64,000 nt of DNA from Bacillota bacterium (GTDB lineage: Bacteria; Bacillota; Clostridia; Lachnospirales; Cellulosilyticaceae): positions 3,728 to 67,727 of the forward strand of contig JAEZJJ010000090.1 of the NCBI GenBank assembly GCA_023436395.1, given 5' to 3'. Shown here piece by piece: positions 34,769-43,853 of the stretch. The notes under the pieces were generated by a model that saw only the letters and a list, made by a program, of their open reading frames with translations, was not told the DNA's origin and made no database searches. Positions within the stretch are counted from its first letter, which is position 1, and the number at the start of each line of letters is the position of its first letter. Position numbers and translations under genes: made by a program.

Positions 34769-35326
34769 TTATGCTCTACCTGTATATTCACCTGTACGTG
34801 TATCAATTCTAATCACTTCACCTTGCTCGATGAATAATGGTACCATTACTTTTGCACCTGTTTCAAGAATAGCTGGTTTTGTAGCACCTTGTGCTGTATC
34901 CCCTTTAATACCTGGTTCAGATTCAACAATTTGAAGTTCTACTGAAAGTGGAGGCTCAATTGCGAATACTTGTCCTTGGTGAGAAGCTACTTTAACCATT
35001 TCGTTTTCTTTAACGAATTTTAAGCTATCACCTACTGTTGAGCCATTAACAGCGATTTGATCATATGTGTTAACATCCATGAAGTGGAATAACTCACCAT
35101 CTGAATAAAGATATTGCATATCTTTACGTTCAATATGAGCTTTAGGTACTTTTTCACTAGGACGGAAAGTTCTCTCTACTACACCGCCAGTTTTGATATT
35201 TTTTATTTTACAACGAACGAAAGCCGCACCTTTACCTGGTTTTACATGTTGGAATTCAATAATTTGATAAATGTTACCTTCAAACTCAATTGTAACACCA
35301 TTTCTAAAATCACCTGCTGAAATCAT
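34769..35326 (-). CDS. efp: Translation elongation factor P
   Basis: EF-P relieves ribosome stalling at polyproline. The 185-residue protein has three beta domains: domain I with VKPGKGAAFVRCKIKN, where the tip Lys of PGKG is the modification position; a C-terminal signature DSLKFV and GTKPAILETGAKVMVPLFIEQGE in two parts; and an end in DTRTGEYTGRA. AGGAGG precedes the ATG. It has its own promoter and terminator, and lies between an M24 peptidase and spoIIIAA, the common Firmicutes order. Confidence 0.97.
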   Translation of the reverse strand: MISAGDFRNGVTIEFEGNIYQIIEFQHVKPGKGAAFVRCKIKNIKTGGVVERTFRPSEKVPKAHIERKDMQYLYSDGELFHFMDVNTYDQIAVNGSTVGDSLKFVKENEMVKVASHQGQVFAIEPPLSVELQIVESEPGIKGDTAQGATKPAILETGAKVMVPLFIEQGEVIRIDTRTGEYTGRA

Positions 35327-35357
35327 TACATTTCCTCCTAATTATCTTTTCTCATAT

Positions 35358-35386
35358 AGTGTAAACTACATTATTAAAATTTTCAA
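35358..35386 (-). promoter_or_regulatory. Promoter candidate for efp
   Basis: TTGAAA (35381-35386) and TACACT (35358-35363) are 17 bases apart on minus, about 30 bases before the efp ATG. It lets efp be expressed separately from the pilus-aroK transcript. Confidence 0.6.
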
Positions 35387-35399
35387 CGATTTTTTTACT

Positions 35400-36482
35400 T
35401 TACTTAATGATAATAAGGTCTTTTGGCGAATGAGTGAAATTTTCTATTCCTGTTTCTGTCACCACTACCATATCTTCAATACGTACTCCACCAAACCCAG
35501 GAAGATAAATGCCTGGTTCTACAGTCAGCACCATGCCTGGTTTAATCTCTTGCATCTCAGCTACTGAGAACCTTGGATTCTCATGAATTTCTATGCCTAC
35601 AGAATGGCCAAGTCCATGACCAAAATATTCTCCATAACCTGCTTCTTTAATAATATTTCTTGCTACTGCATCTACTTCAGAGCCTTTCATACCTGGACGA
35701 ATAGCTGCAAGAGCTGCTTTTTGAGCACGAAGTACTATTTCATAAATTTTAAGATGTTTTTCACTTGCTTCACCAATCACAATCGTACGCGTCATATCTG
35801 AACAGTAGCCTTCATAAATACACCCAAAGTCCATGACTACAAAGTCCCCTGCTTGTAACGTTTCTTCGCCTGGCTGGGCATGACATAAAGAAGACTTTGC
35901 TCCCGCTGCTACGATAGCAGAAAAAGATAATCCAGAAGCTCCATGACGTCTCATACTTTGTTCTAAATGGAGAGTAATCTCATTTTCTGAAAGTCCCCTC
36001 TTCCAATTAGCTTCAATAAAAGGAATGACTTCTTTAAAAGCTAAATCACCAATGGCTTCTGCTTTTCTTAACTTCTCAAGTTCATCTTCATCCTTTATTT
36101 GTCTTAGCAATTCTACACTTTTAGTAGTAGGTACCCATTCAAATGCTGCATGTCTACTCAGCTCTAAATAATTGCTATAAGTCGTATGTTGGGCCTCAAA
36201 ACCTATACGTTTTACCCCTTCTTCCTCTGCACATGCTACAGTAGTTGCAAGTAGCCCTTTTTGTCCTTGATCCACACAAGTAAAGTCTGGTGCTTCTTTT
36301 GCCACTTGTTCTAGGTACCTAAAATCTGTCACAAGCATTAATTTTTTTAATGAAATATAGAGCATAGCATTAGAGCCTGTAAAACCACTTAAGTATCTAC
36401 GATTTGCTTCACTACCTATCAGAAGGGCATCTAACCCTTCTACTTTCATGTAGTTACGTAAATTTTGTATTCTTTTATTCAT
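35400..36482 (-). CDS. Xaa-Pro aminopeptidase / M24 family metallopeptidase
   Basis: This cytoplasmic dimetal peptidase probably removes N-terminal residues before proline. The 360-residue protein has a creatinase N-terminal domain (about 1-130) and the M24 fold with metal ligands Asp in VVMDFGCIYEGYCSDMTRT, His in GHGLGHSVGIEIHE and Glu in MVLTVEPGIY and GVRIEDMVVV. It sits directly upstream of efp, a conserved pairing (yqhT-efp in Bacillus). No signal peptide is seen. Confidence 0.93.
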   Translation of the reverse strand: MNKRIQNLRNYMKVEGLDALLIGSEANRRYLSGFTGSNAMLYISLKKLMLVTDFRYLEQVAKEAPDFTCVDQGQKGLLATTVACAEEEGVKRIGFEAQHTTYSNYLELSRHAAFEWVPTTKSVELLRQIKDEDELEKLRKAEAIGDLAFKEVIPFIEANWKRGLSENEITLHLEQSMRRHGASGLSFSAIVAAGAKSSLCHAQPGEETLQAGDFVVMDFGCIYEGYCSDMTRTIVIGEASEKHLKIYEIVLRAQKAALAAIRPGMKGSEVDAVARNIIKEAGYGEYFGHGLGHSVGIEIHENPRFSVAEMQEIKPGMVLTVEPGIYLPGFGGVRIEDMVVVTETGIENFTHSPKDLIIIK

Positions 36483-36532
36483 GCTGTCATCTTCCTTTTC
36501 TGTATTAAGTAGTTATTGTGAGGTGTCCACAA

Positions 36533-36552
36533 AAAAAACATGCATGTTTTTT
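36533..36552 (-). terminator. Perfect palindrome after aroK; weak terminator or operator
   Basis: A 20-base perfect palindrome, A6-CATG-centred with T6, lies between aroK and the aminopeptidase. The A-tract and T-tract flanks suit a bidirectional terminator, but it has no natural loop, so a protein-binding site is also possible. Confidence 0.4.
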
Positions 36553-36572
36553 CTTCCAAATTCACACAACAC

Positions 36573-37073
36573 TTACTCTTCTTTAAGTCGTTCCAAAATC
36601 ATAGTGGTGACTTCTTCCACTGTTTTCCCCTCTGCTTCAATAATATATCTAGCTGACGCTTCATAAAGTGCCTGCCGCTCTTCATAACGTGCTTTAATTA
36701 CTTCATAACTAGAAGCCAGTGGTCTTTTAGGATCCTCCCCAATACGCTTATATAAGGTATCACAATCATACTTTAAATAAAACGTATTTTTATTTTTAAG
36801 TAATGCTCTATTAGTTTCTGTCACGATAACACCACCGCCTGTAGAGAGCACCCCCACTTTCCTATCTAGTACTGCCTTTAAATAAAAAGCTTCCTGCTGT
36901 CTAAAATAAGCTTCGCCTTTAGCTGCAAATAAACTTGCTATGTCTTTGCCTAACATTTCTTCTATATAAAGGTCTAGGTCAACCCAAGTCTTTGAAAGAT
37001 GAATTGCTAAAGACCTCCCTATAGTAGTCTTGCCACTTCCCATAAATCCTATTAAGCAAATGGTTTCCTCCAT
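36573..37073 (-). CDS. aroK: Shikimate kinase
   Basis: This enzyme phosphorylates shikimate in aromatic amino acid synthesis. The 166-residue protein has Walker A GFMGSGKTTIGRSL, the shikimate-binding Asp in WVDLDLYIE and Arg in YFRQQE, STGGGV, and the lid Arg in EDPKRPLA. It is in the stretch between the last pilin genes and efp; aroK next to pilus genes is also seen in other bacteria, so the position is not surprising. Confidence 0.95.
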   Translation of the reverse strand: MEETICLIGFMGSGKTTIGRSLAIHLSKTWVDLDLYIEEMLGKDIASLFAAKGEAYFRQQEAFYLKAVLDRKVGVLSTGGGVIVTETNRALLKNKNTFYLKYDCDTLYKRIGEDPKRPLASSYEVIKARYEERQALYEASARYIIEAEGKTVEEVTTMILERLKEE

Positions 37074-37104
37074 GCCTTCACCTCATGTCTGTTAATAATC
37101 TTGA

Positions 37105-37518
37105 TTACTTCACTAGCCACTCTAAAGGTTCAGCTTGCCCCAAGTACAAGTTATACTCCGCTTGGCTTACTTTAAGCTTTACCCGCTGACTGGCTGTATC
37201 AAAGACCATTTCTGCCCCTGGTGTTTCCACCTTTAATTTGTTATCAACCGTTATATATATACTATCTATATAGCTCTTATCTACCAATTCCTCCATAATA
37301 GCCTCAGCTGTAGTTCCTGGATAGTTTCCAAATTCCGCTTTATATCGGTCAATATGCCTCTGTATCCCCTTTACTGAACTAATATCTGTTGTGATTCTTG
37401 CCTTCTGTGTGACTGTAGAAAACTGAGGTACTAAAATAGCTCCGATAATGCCCATAATTGTCACCACAATAATTAATTCTACCATGGTAAAGCCTGACTC
37501 AGACTTTAAACGCTTCAT
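37105..37518 (-). CDS. Type IV prepilin, paralog of the major pilin
   Basis: This is a type IV pilin-like subunit. The start chosen is ATG 37518 (MKRLKSESG); the upstream in-frame ATGGGGGGA is really the ribosome site. The leader is 9 residues, cleaved at G/F before FTMVELIIVVTIMGIIGA with Glu at +5. The mature body shares KARITTDI, KGIQR and a PGAEMVFDTAS segment with the pilA product (48814-49239), so they are paralogs. A hydrophobic N-helix is followed by a small globular domain without a Cys pair. It is close to the 3' end of the pilus gene cluster. Confidence 0.88.
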   Translation of the reverse strand: MKRLKSESGFTMVELIIVVTIMGIIGAILVPQFSTVTQKARITTDISSVKGIQRHIDRYKAEFGNYPGTTAEAIMEELVDKSYIDSIYITVDNKLKVETPGAEMVFDTASQRVKLKVSQAEYNLYLGQAEPLEWLVK

Positions 37519-37535
37519 GATTCCCCCCACTATTA

Positions 37536-37970
37536 TTAAAAACTTTTATATTTAACAGCTATTTTCCCTGTTGCAATATAAACAGTGATGTCCACATATT
37601 CATTAATTTCTTTGTTAATAAGCGTAATCGTTCCTGTCTTAGGTGAGGCCATAGATCCTCTAAAAATCAAATGCTTTCCTGTAATGTTATCTGGAATGTA
37701 GGTTCCTCTACTTAGGCGAATGGTATAAAGAGGCTTATTCACACCTTGCCTTACCAAAATTCTATTGGAAAAGCAGTAGACATTATACTGTCTCCCAGTC
37801 TTTACAGCTGCCTGCCTCACATAGACTAGTGCTTCTTCCACTTCTCTTACAGATGCTCTAAATGTCATTTTCTGAATGTCATTCACACTATTTAGGACGG
37901 TTCCAAGCGTTATACTTATAATAGCAATAACAACTACCAATTCTACTAGGGTATATCCTTTCTCTTTCAT
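37536..37970 (-). CDS. Type IV pilin-like protein, GspH/FimT-like minor pilin
   Basis: This is a minor pilin-like protein. The very short leader MKEKG is cleaved before YTLVELVVVIAIISI with Glu at +5. The remaining about 110 residues contain RASVREVEEALVYVRQAAVKTGR, consistent with the GspH/FimT helix, followed by beta-rich sequence. It lies 17 bases upstream of the pilA paralog. Confidence 0.85.
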   Translation of the reverse strand: MKEKGYTLVELVVVIAIISITLGTVLNSVNDIQKMTFRASVREVEEALVYVRQAAVKTGRQYNVYCFSNRILVRQGVNKPLYTIRLSRGTYIPDNITGKHLIFRGSMASPKTGTITLINKEINEYVDITVYIATGKIAVKYKSF

Positions 37971-38019
37971 AGGTCACCTCCTATTAATACTCAGGTTTTT
38001 AATAGGATTGACTTATTAA

Positions 38020-38535
38020 TTAAATATTATTCTTTTTATTCAAATACTTCTGATAACTTTTAACAACCTTTCTTTCTAATCCACGCTTTATTTTAGTCTT
38101 CCACTCATCCTTATCACTCACGGGTTGTACCAGAATCGTTTTAATACCAGCCATATTGCCACCGTATACATCCGTAAATATTTGATCTCCTACAATGACG
38201 GCTTCTTCCTTTTGACACGCCATAAGGGTAAGTGCCTTTTTAAAATTTTTTATGAATGGCTTTTGAGACTTATGGAGTGCAAAGACTTTTAGTTTTTCAT
38301 TAAATCTAACGACTCTATCCTCTGTATTATTAGATACAAGAGTAATCTTAAAGCCTGCTTCACGAATCTTCTCAAAGAGCTCTATAATCTCATCATTAGG
38401 TTCTAGTTCATCATATGGAACTAGGGTATTATCTATGTCAAAGATAATACCCTTCATTCCTGCTTGCTTAAGTCTTTCTAAATCTAATTCATAAACGGAG
38501 GCTATGTACTCCGTTGGATATAATTTCTTGATCAT
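38020..38535 (-). CDS. yqeG: YqeG family HAD-type phosphatase
   Basis: This is a HAD superfamily IIIA phosphatase; the substrate is a phosphatidylglycerophosphate-like lipid in some homologs. The 171-residue protein has motif I IIFDIDNTLVP, motif II TLVSNNTED, Lys in QKPFIKNFKK and motif III AVIVGDQIFTDV. It interrupts the pilus cluster between a lipoprotein and a minor pilin. It may have been placed here next to aroK, as in other Firmicutes (yqeG lies near aroE there). Confidence 0.88.
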   Translation of the reverse strand: MIKKLYPTEYIASVYELDLERLKQAGMKGIIFDIDNTLVPYDELEPNDEIIELFEKIREAGFKITLVSNNTEDRVVRFNEKLKVFALHKSQKPFIKNFKKALTLMACQKEEAVIVGDQIFTDVYGGNMAGIKTILVQPVSDKDEWKTKIKRGLERKVVKSYQKYLNKKNNI

Positions 38536-38569
38536 CTGCTGCCTCGTATTAGGTTATTTTCTAGTTCTA

Positions 38570-40066
38570 TTAGTTGGTAGGGACTATTTCTGTAGTAGGT
38601 GCTGCTTCCCCTTCTGGAGTTACCTCTTCTTCAATACTTCCCTTAGCGCTTTTGATTGACTCTGCTACACTAATAGGATTAGGTAGATCCTCCACCTTGG
38701 TCTTAGTTACTAATTCTTCAAGGGTCATATCTACACTCTTAGCTGCCTCTGCTAAAGCATCCTTATCTACACTATATTCCTGTGCTAACTTCATCACTGC
38801 TGCTTCATCCATACCACACTCATATTCGTATTGATCCGATGGCTTTATACCCATAAATTGCATAAATTCAACAGAACCACTTTCCATACCAACATAATAC
38901 TTATAGCTATAATATACTACCTGATTATTGTTATGTAAAGCCTCTACAGGAACAGTTACTACAAAACGTGGTTGATGCATGGTGCTATAGATACTTGGCG
39001 TTACTTTAATGGTTTTTTCATTGGCTTTAAGTACTGCAATTTCATCTTTATAAGGATTCATCTCTTGACTATAAGCTGCCTTATAAGTAATAGGGTCAAA
39101 CTTAAACTTTCCTTCAAAGCCTAAATCATCAAAAACTTTGCTAAAAGTCTCTACACTTGTACTATAGGCAGTTTCCATATAATCATAAACACTTCTAGGT
39201 TGTTCAAATAAAGTTACAAAAAACTTCTTCATCAATGTTTGCTCTACTTCTTTTGGCTCTACTTCAAAGGCTACACGTTTAATATACTGGGCATCTAATA
39301 CTTGATTTTTATCCTTAGTAGCAACTCCCCAATCACTAGCTGTCTTAATACTTTCCACCTTTAATTTACTATCATTCTCTACTGTGAGCCAAAAATTCTG
39401 CTCTAGCTTCATTTCATCAGTGGTATTACTTGCTGAAAACAAATAAGTCTGTGTATTAAGTTTCTCCATGTTCACTCCCTGAAGACTCATAGGTACTGTG
39501 TCTGATACCGTTTTGATAAAATACCCCTCTGTATCACCCCAAACATAATCCTTAACAAACTGATTAACAGGATAACATTTATTCATAGTGGTAACGGAAA
39601 CCTCATAGATTGTACTTTCTCCTAATTCCCTTGTAGATTTGATTTCTATCTTTTCAACCTCTCCCTCGCCACTTACAACATAATTATTAAGTAGTACAAA
39701 CTTGGGTAAGTTAATCTGATCCTTAGTATACTGTACTTTAAGTCTATTTTTTAAACCATCAGCTAAATATTTGCCTAATTGATTATTAATAAAACTACTA
39801 TAATCCTCTATTGCATTTTTCCCATAGTCTGTATCGGTGGTCATATGTTGTTGATTTAAAATTAGCAATTGCTCATCTGTAAATGAAAAATAATCTTTAA
39901 AAAAGTTTTCAAAGTCTTTCTCAACAAACTTATTTACCTCTTGTTGTTTAGCTATTTCCTGTGTTGGTTCTGGAATAGCTTGCTCTATAGGGGTATTATT
40001 CCCCTTTCCACATCCTACTGCTAAAGTCAGCAAGACGACAAGAATTACGATTTCTATTTTCTTCAT
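38570..40066 (-). CDS. Putative lipoprotein in the type IV pilus cluster, unknown function
   Basis: I do not recognise the family. The 498-residue protein has a signal peptide (MKKIEIVILVVLLTLAVGC) with a lipobox-like AVGC giving Cys 19, then a soluble body with two possible repeated halves and no membrane segments. The C-terminal about 35 residues are rich in Glu, Pro and Thr. The gene is 23 bases downstream of the large PilX-like gene and in the same direction, so I infer a role in pilus function or surface anchoring. A strong ribosome site (GGGGAG) precedes the start. Confidence 0.7.
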   Translation of the reverse strand: MKKIEIVILVVLLTLAVGCGKGNNTPIEQAIPEPTQEIAKQQEVNKFVEKDFENFFKDYFSFTDEQLLILNQQHMTTDTDYGKNAIEDYSSFINNQLGKYLADGLKNRLKVQYTKDQINLPKFVLLNNYVVSGEGEVEKIEIKSTRELGESTIYEVSVTTMNKCYPVNQFVKDYVWGDTEGYFIKTVSDTVPMSLQGVNMEKLNTQTYLFSASNTTDEMKLEQNFWLTVENDSKLKVESIKTASDWGVATKDKNQVLDAQYIKRVAFEVEPKEVEQTLMKKFFVTLFEQPRSVYDYMETAYSTSVETFSKVFDDLGFEGKFKFDPITYKAAYSQEMNPYKDEIAVLKANEKTIKVTPSIYSTMHQPRFVVTVPVEALHNNNQVVYYSYKYYVGMESGSVEFMQFMGIKPSDQYEYECGMDEAAVMKLAQEYSVDKDALAEAAKSVDMTLEELVTKTKVEDLPNPISVAESIKSAKGSIEEEVTPEGEAAPTTEIVPTN

Positions 40067-40089
40067 CCTTTACTCCCCTTTCTATCTCA

Positions 40090-42567
40090 TTACTGTATTT
40101 TTTTAAGTGACTTAATAGCAACTTCTATGCCTTCTGTGCTTACTTCCAAGATAGATTTATTAGTATATTTTAGGACTTTCTTAGTATTAGGAGCCTGTGC
40201 TGCCATAATATTTCCTAATGCTGATTCACTATAGTTTGTCATATAGAGCATATCTAAAACGCTTCTATACAACGCATGATTTTTTACTGATATATCAAGA
40301 ATAATATCTGGATCATTTTGAATAGTTACATCTCCATCATTAACTATAATTCCTGCATAACTTCCTTCAAAAATCCCTTTTCGGTCATCCACTCCAGGAG
40401 TAGGCATCGTTGTAGGACCTCCTGCAATTACCGTTCCTATTATGGTTAAGCCAGCTTTAAACTCTATAGGACCTTGACTAATAATTATACCTGTGAACTC
40501 ACTTTTGCCTGATTCACCGAATTTAACAACAAGTGGCTTGTCACTAATATTAATGATAATACTTGGATAAGGTTTATAATTCCCATCCCCTTCATCTACA
40601 TAAAACTTTGATATATCTACCTCTTCCCCTGTAGCTGCTGTTGGTTTTACTACAACAATAGGTGTTGCATAGCTCCATTCATTTGTAGATGTTGGCATAA
40701 CACTTGTTTTTAAAGCTGTTGCAAATGTCTCTGTTACTGGTAAACTACTTTCAAACTTCTGATATAAAATTGAACGCATCACTGTCATATAGCCCCGTAC
40801 ACCTCTGAAATTATTAGTAGGCACTAAACCTGATATTTCTTTTACAGTCCCTATTGCAGTTCCTGCATAATAGGTCGCCAAGCCTGTAATAACAGTTTGA
40901 ATATTGGTCGCATCAGTACTAGTTGTGGCATTTGTTACAAGAATTGAGCTACTACCTTGAAACAAAAAGTCAGCTGCATCCATTTGGTTATTACCTAAAG
41001 TTCCTGTACAACTCTGACCTTTTTTTTCAGCATTTGGAGTACTAGATGTATCTATTCCTGAAACTTTTGCAACTGCATAAGTTTTTGCAAAGTTTGTTTT
41101 AATTTTATTACTTGCAATAAAATCATAAAAAGGGGAAGTACTCTCTAGATACTTAGGGTTATTCGCATTGTCATTTACATCATGATTAGTTTTATACCCT
41201 TCATAAGAGGCTAACCCATCAAATGGCTCCCCTATGCTTTCCCATAACTTAAGAGGTTTTTGACCTTCAGCTATTGTGATATATGGTTGACCTGCTACTA
41301 ACATCCGTTCAGCTGTAATAAGGCTTCCAGGTCCTTGGGAGAAAACACCGCTACTTTGATTAGGATCAATACCAGTAGGTGTGGCATCAGTACCACCATT
41401 CACACCGAATAGAGTATGACTTACATTAATTTCCCCTCCATTTACCCAACGATCAATCATTACATCATTATCCACCATTACATTTCCTTGTACAGTAATT
41501 TGAGCACCTTGTACCTGGTTATCGGAAGAAAAAGGACTTTGATTATCCGAACCTACATAGAAATCATCTACAATTCCAAGTGTATAAGCAATTAAATTTC
41601 CAGTTACAGTAATGTTTCCACCACCATCATAATCTCCTCCCCAGCCAGCTGTTGCCAATACATTTCGGGTAGTATAGAGATTTCCTGTCACATTTAATTT
41701 ACCACCATTTAAAACAATTACCCCCCCATTTTGATCAGCTTCCGGATACTCATTTGTGCCAAACTGCGCAATATTAGGGGTCCCTCCTACATACATATCA
41801 CCTGCCACATTTAACTCGCCACTATCACTTACCACTACATCTGAATAACAGATTAAAGCACTTTTCAATATTTCTGGCACAACAACCTTGCTACCATCAC
41901 TGGGTTCCTTAGCAAATTCATACTTTTCATGAATCTCATTGTTAATCGTAGCTGGTAATATAATTTCTATAAGTCCTTCTACAGTTTGCTTATCATAAAT
42001 CTCTGAACCCTTCTTAGTAGTCGCTGTTGTAATCACTCTAAATTTAGGATCATCTTCATTATAGTAAGTCCCAGCTACTGCCTTTTCATCTGTAATCTCA
42101 ATTTCAATCTGCGTTACATAGTCACTGGTTAAGCGATCACTTTGCACTGTATAAGTGATTGTATTAGTTTTATAGCTATCTTTTAAATAAGTATAAAGCT
42201 CCTTACATATTTCCTTTCGTAGTGTTGTATTATCTACCTGAATCTTCGTTGTATTATGCGTAATGCTAGAGTCTTCGCTAATCAACTTGGTAATATAGCC
42301 ATTTGAAGAACTATTCATTTCCTTAACAATTTTAGTTAATTGAGTTTCTACGGCTTTATTCATGGTATCTACTTGTTTTTCCATAGCTGATTTAGCTAGA
42401 TAATATGTATTACTTGTATTACGATTGAGTATGGCTAGATTGAACTGCATTCCTGAAATACTACCAGCTGTAGCTACAATTACCATAAGGACTAGTAAAA
42501 TAATAATGGTGATGAGCATTGCACTTCCGTCTTCTTTCTCCTTATGAGCAGTTATTAACTTTTTCAT
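40090..42567 (-). CDS. Large PilX-like minor pilin / pilus-associated protein with repeat-rich body
   Basis: The 825-residue protein starts with a charged leader ending in EDG, followed by SAMLITIIILLVLMVIVATAG. This resembles the PilX/GspK N-terminal helix, but residue +5 is not Glu. Residues about 225-400 hold repeated short beta-strand turns (GELNVAGDMYVGG, GKLNVTGNLYT, GNITVTGNLIA, AQITVQGNVMV), which suggests a beta-solenoid or bactofilin-like fold. Its start has a near-consensus AAAGGAGGTGAT site. It lies between a prepilin and the lipoprotein. I infer a tip or surface-exposed pilus component. Confidence 0.75.
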   Translation of the reverse strand: MKKLITAHKEKEDGSAMLITIIILLVLMVIVATAGSISGMQFNLAILNRNTSNTYYLAKSAMEKQVDTMNKAVETQLTKIVKEMNSSSNGYITKLISEDSSITHNTTKIQVDNTTLRKEICKELYTYLKDSYKTNTITYTVQSDRLTSDYVTQIEIEITDEKAVAGTYYNEDDPKFRVITTATTKKGSEIYDKQTVEGLIEIILPATINNEIHEKYEFAKEPSDGSKVVVPEILKSALICYSDVVVSDSGELNVAGDMYVGGTPNIAQFGTNEYPEADQNGGVIVLNGGKLNVTGNLYTTRNVLATAGWGGDYDGGGNITVTGNLIAYTLGIVDDFYVGSDNQSPFSSDNQVQGAQITVQGNVMVDNDVMIDRWVNGGEINVSHTLFGVNGGTDATPTGIDPNQSSGVFSQGPGSLITAERMLVAGQPYITIAEGQKPLKLWESIGEPFDGLASYEGYKTNHDVNDNANNPKYLESTSPFYDFIASNKIKTNFAKTYAVAKVSGIDTSSTPNAEKKGQSCTGTLGNNQMDAADFLFQGSSSILVTNATTSTDATNIQTVITGLATYYAGTAIGTVKEISGLVPTNNFRGVRGYMTVMRSILYQKFESSLPVTETFATALKTSVMPTSTNEWSYATPIVVVKPTAATGEEVDISKFYVDEGDGNYKPYPSIIINISDKPLVVKFGESGKSEFTGIIISQGPIEFKAGLTIIGTVIAGGPTTMPTPGVDDRKGIFEGSYAGIIVNDGDVTIQNDPDIILDISVKNHALYRSVLDMLYMTNYSESALGNIMAAQAPNTKKVLKYTNKSILEVSTEGIEVAIKSLKKIQ

Positions 42568-42571
42568 GCTA

Positions 42572-43834
42572 TCACCTCCTTTGATACGCTGTTATATCAT
42601 AACTAAACACATCTATAAGTTTCTTAACAATTTTACCTGGTGTTCCTAAAACAGGGTTCTTCTCCCTTACAATGATTGCAATCAAATAATTCTCAAAGGT
42701 ATTCATATCATCAATACGGACAATGCTACTTTTTCCATTTTGCTTATCCAATGCTACAATATTAAATTTTTCATTAATATTATCAATACTCTCAGACTCA
42801 AGAGCATTTTGCTTAACAACTATCAACTGGTCAAAATCTGTATTATTAATAAACTTAAAGGTTAATGCATCATAAGTTGTCAGTGTAGCCATTGTACTAT
42901 CTCTTAGTAACGCTCTAATATCTAATTCAATAATACTTCTACAATCTGCTGAGGTGAAAGTCGTTGCATCAGCTCCATTTTCAATATAGAAGGTATAGCC
43001 CACATGACTACCTGCTACATCTTTAATGGTATCTATTTTATTTATCTTAATAGCTTTATTTCCTTCTCCACTACTTTCACGCCAGTTCTCTATATCTGTT
43101 ACTGTTGGTGGTACAGTATTAACATCTGTCTTAAGCGTAATGGTATTTTTATCCGCAACCTTCTTTGCACCTTCGCTAATACTTTGATTAGGTACATAAT
43201 CTAATGTATTATCTTTAAAAATCTTAAACATTTCATCAGTTATTTCAAAAGTAATAGGATTCACAATTCCTGTATATTTACTTGCATTAAATTGGTAATT
43301 AGTATTGCTATCTGTATATAACTTAGCAGCCTTGCCAATAGTACTTGCATCCAAAGTAAATTTCTTAGTACTCACGCCCCCAGCTACAAAAGAAAGATCG
43401 TTTATACGCCATATTGCCAGTTCATAGGCATAATCCGTTGTATTATAGCTACTATTTAGCGCATTTGTGTCTGTCCCTTTGAAGAAACTTGTCATAGGTG
43501 CGCTACCTCTACTACTTACACCAGAACTTAAATCTACCAGATAATTACATATACCATCTTTATCAATGGCATTATAACTACTTGTAGCAACTCTATTGCC
43601 TATAATTTTTTGTCTTAAAATAATATCATTTGTTACTTGCACCTTTACATCTTCTAGCATTTTTTCTGCATAGGCAGTAGCTTCATTAATAGACTCTGCT
43701 GTCACCTTAGTTTTTAGAGAAGACAAAAAAGAAAAGCAAATAGGGCCTACAATCAAGGCAACCACGGCGAGACAAGTTAATATTTCTACAAAAGTAAAGC
43801 CTTGTTCATTTTGTTTATATATTCTTAACATCAT
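42572..43834 (-). CDS. Prepilin-like protein with large globular domain (minor pilin)
   Basis: This 420-residue protein has a short basic leader (MMLRIYKQNEQG) cleaved before FTFVEILTCLAVVALIVG, with Glu at +5. The long C-terminal domain is rich in Asn, Thr and Ser and has no known motif. It is 4 bases upstream of the PilX-like gene and 19 downstream of pilO, so it is clearly part of the operon. It may be a minor pilin of the initiation or tip complex. Confidence 0.8.
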   Translation of the reverse strand: MMLRIYKQNEQGFTFVEILTCLAVVALIVGPICFSFLSSLKTKVTAESINEATAYAEKMLEDVKVQVTNDIILRQKIIGNRVATSSYNAIDKDGICNYLVDLSSGVSSRGSAPMTSFFKGTDTNALNSSYNTTDYAYELAIWRINDLSFVAGGVSTKKFTLDASTIGKAAKLYTDSNTNYQFNASKYTGIVNPITFEITDEMFKIFKDNTLDYVPNQSISEGAKKVADKNTITLKTDVNTVPPTVTDIENWRESSGEGNKAIKINKIDTIKDVAGSHVGYTFYIENGADATTFTSADCRSIIELDIRALLRDSTMATLTTYDALTFKFINNTDFDQLIVVKQNALESESIDNINEKFNIVALDKQNGKSSIVRIDDMNTFENYLIAIIVREKNPVLGTPGKIVKKLIDVFSYDITAYQRR

Positions 43835-43853
43835 TTCACATCCCTACTTATCT

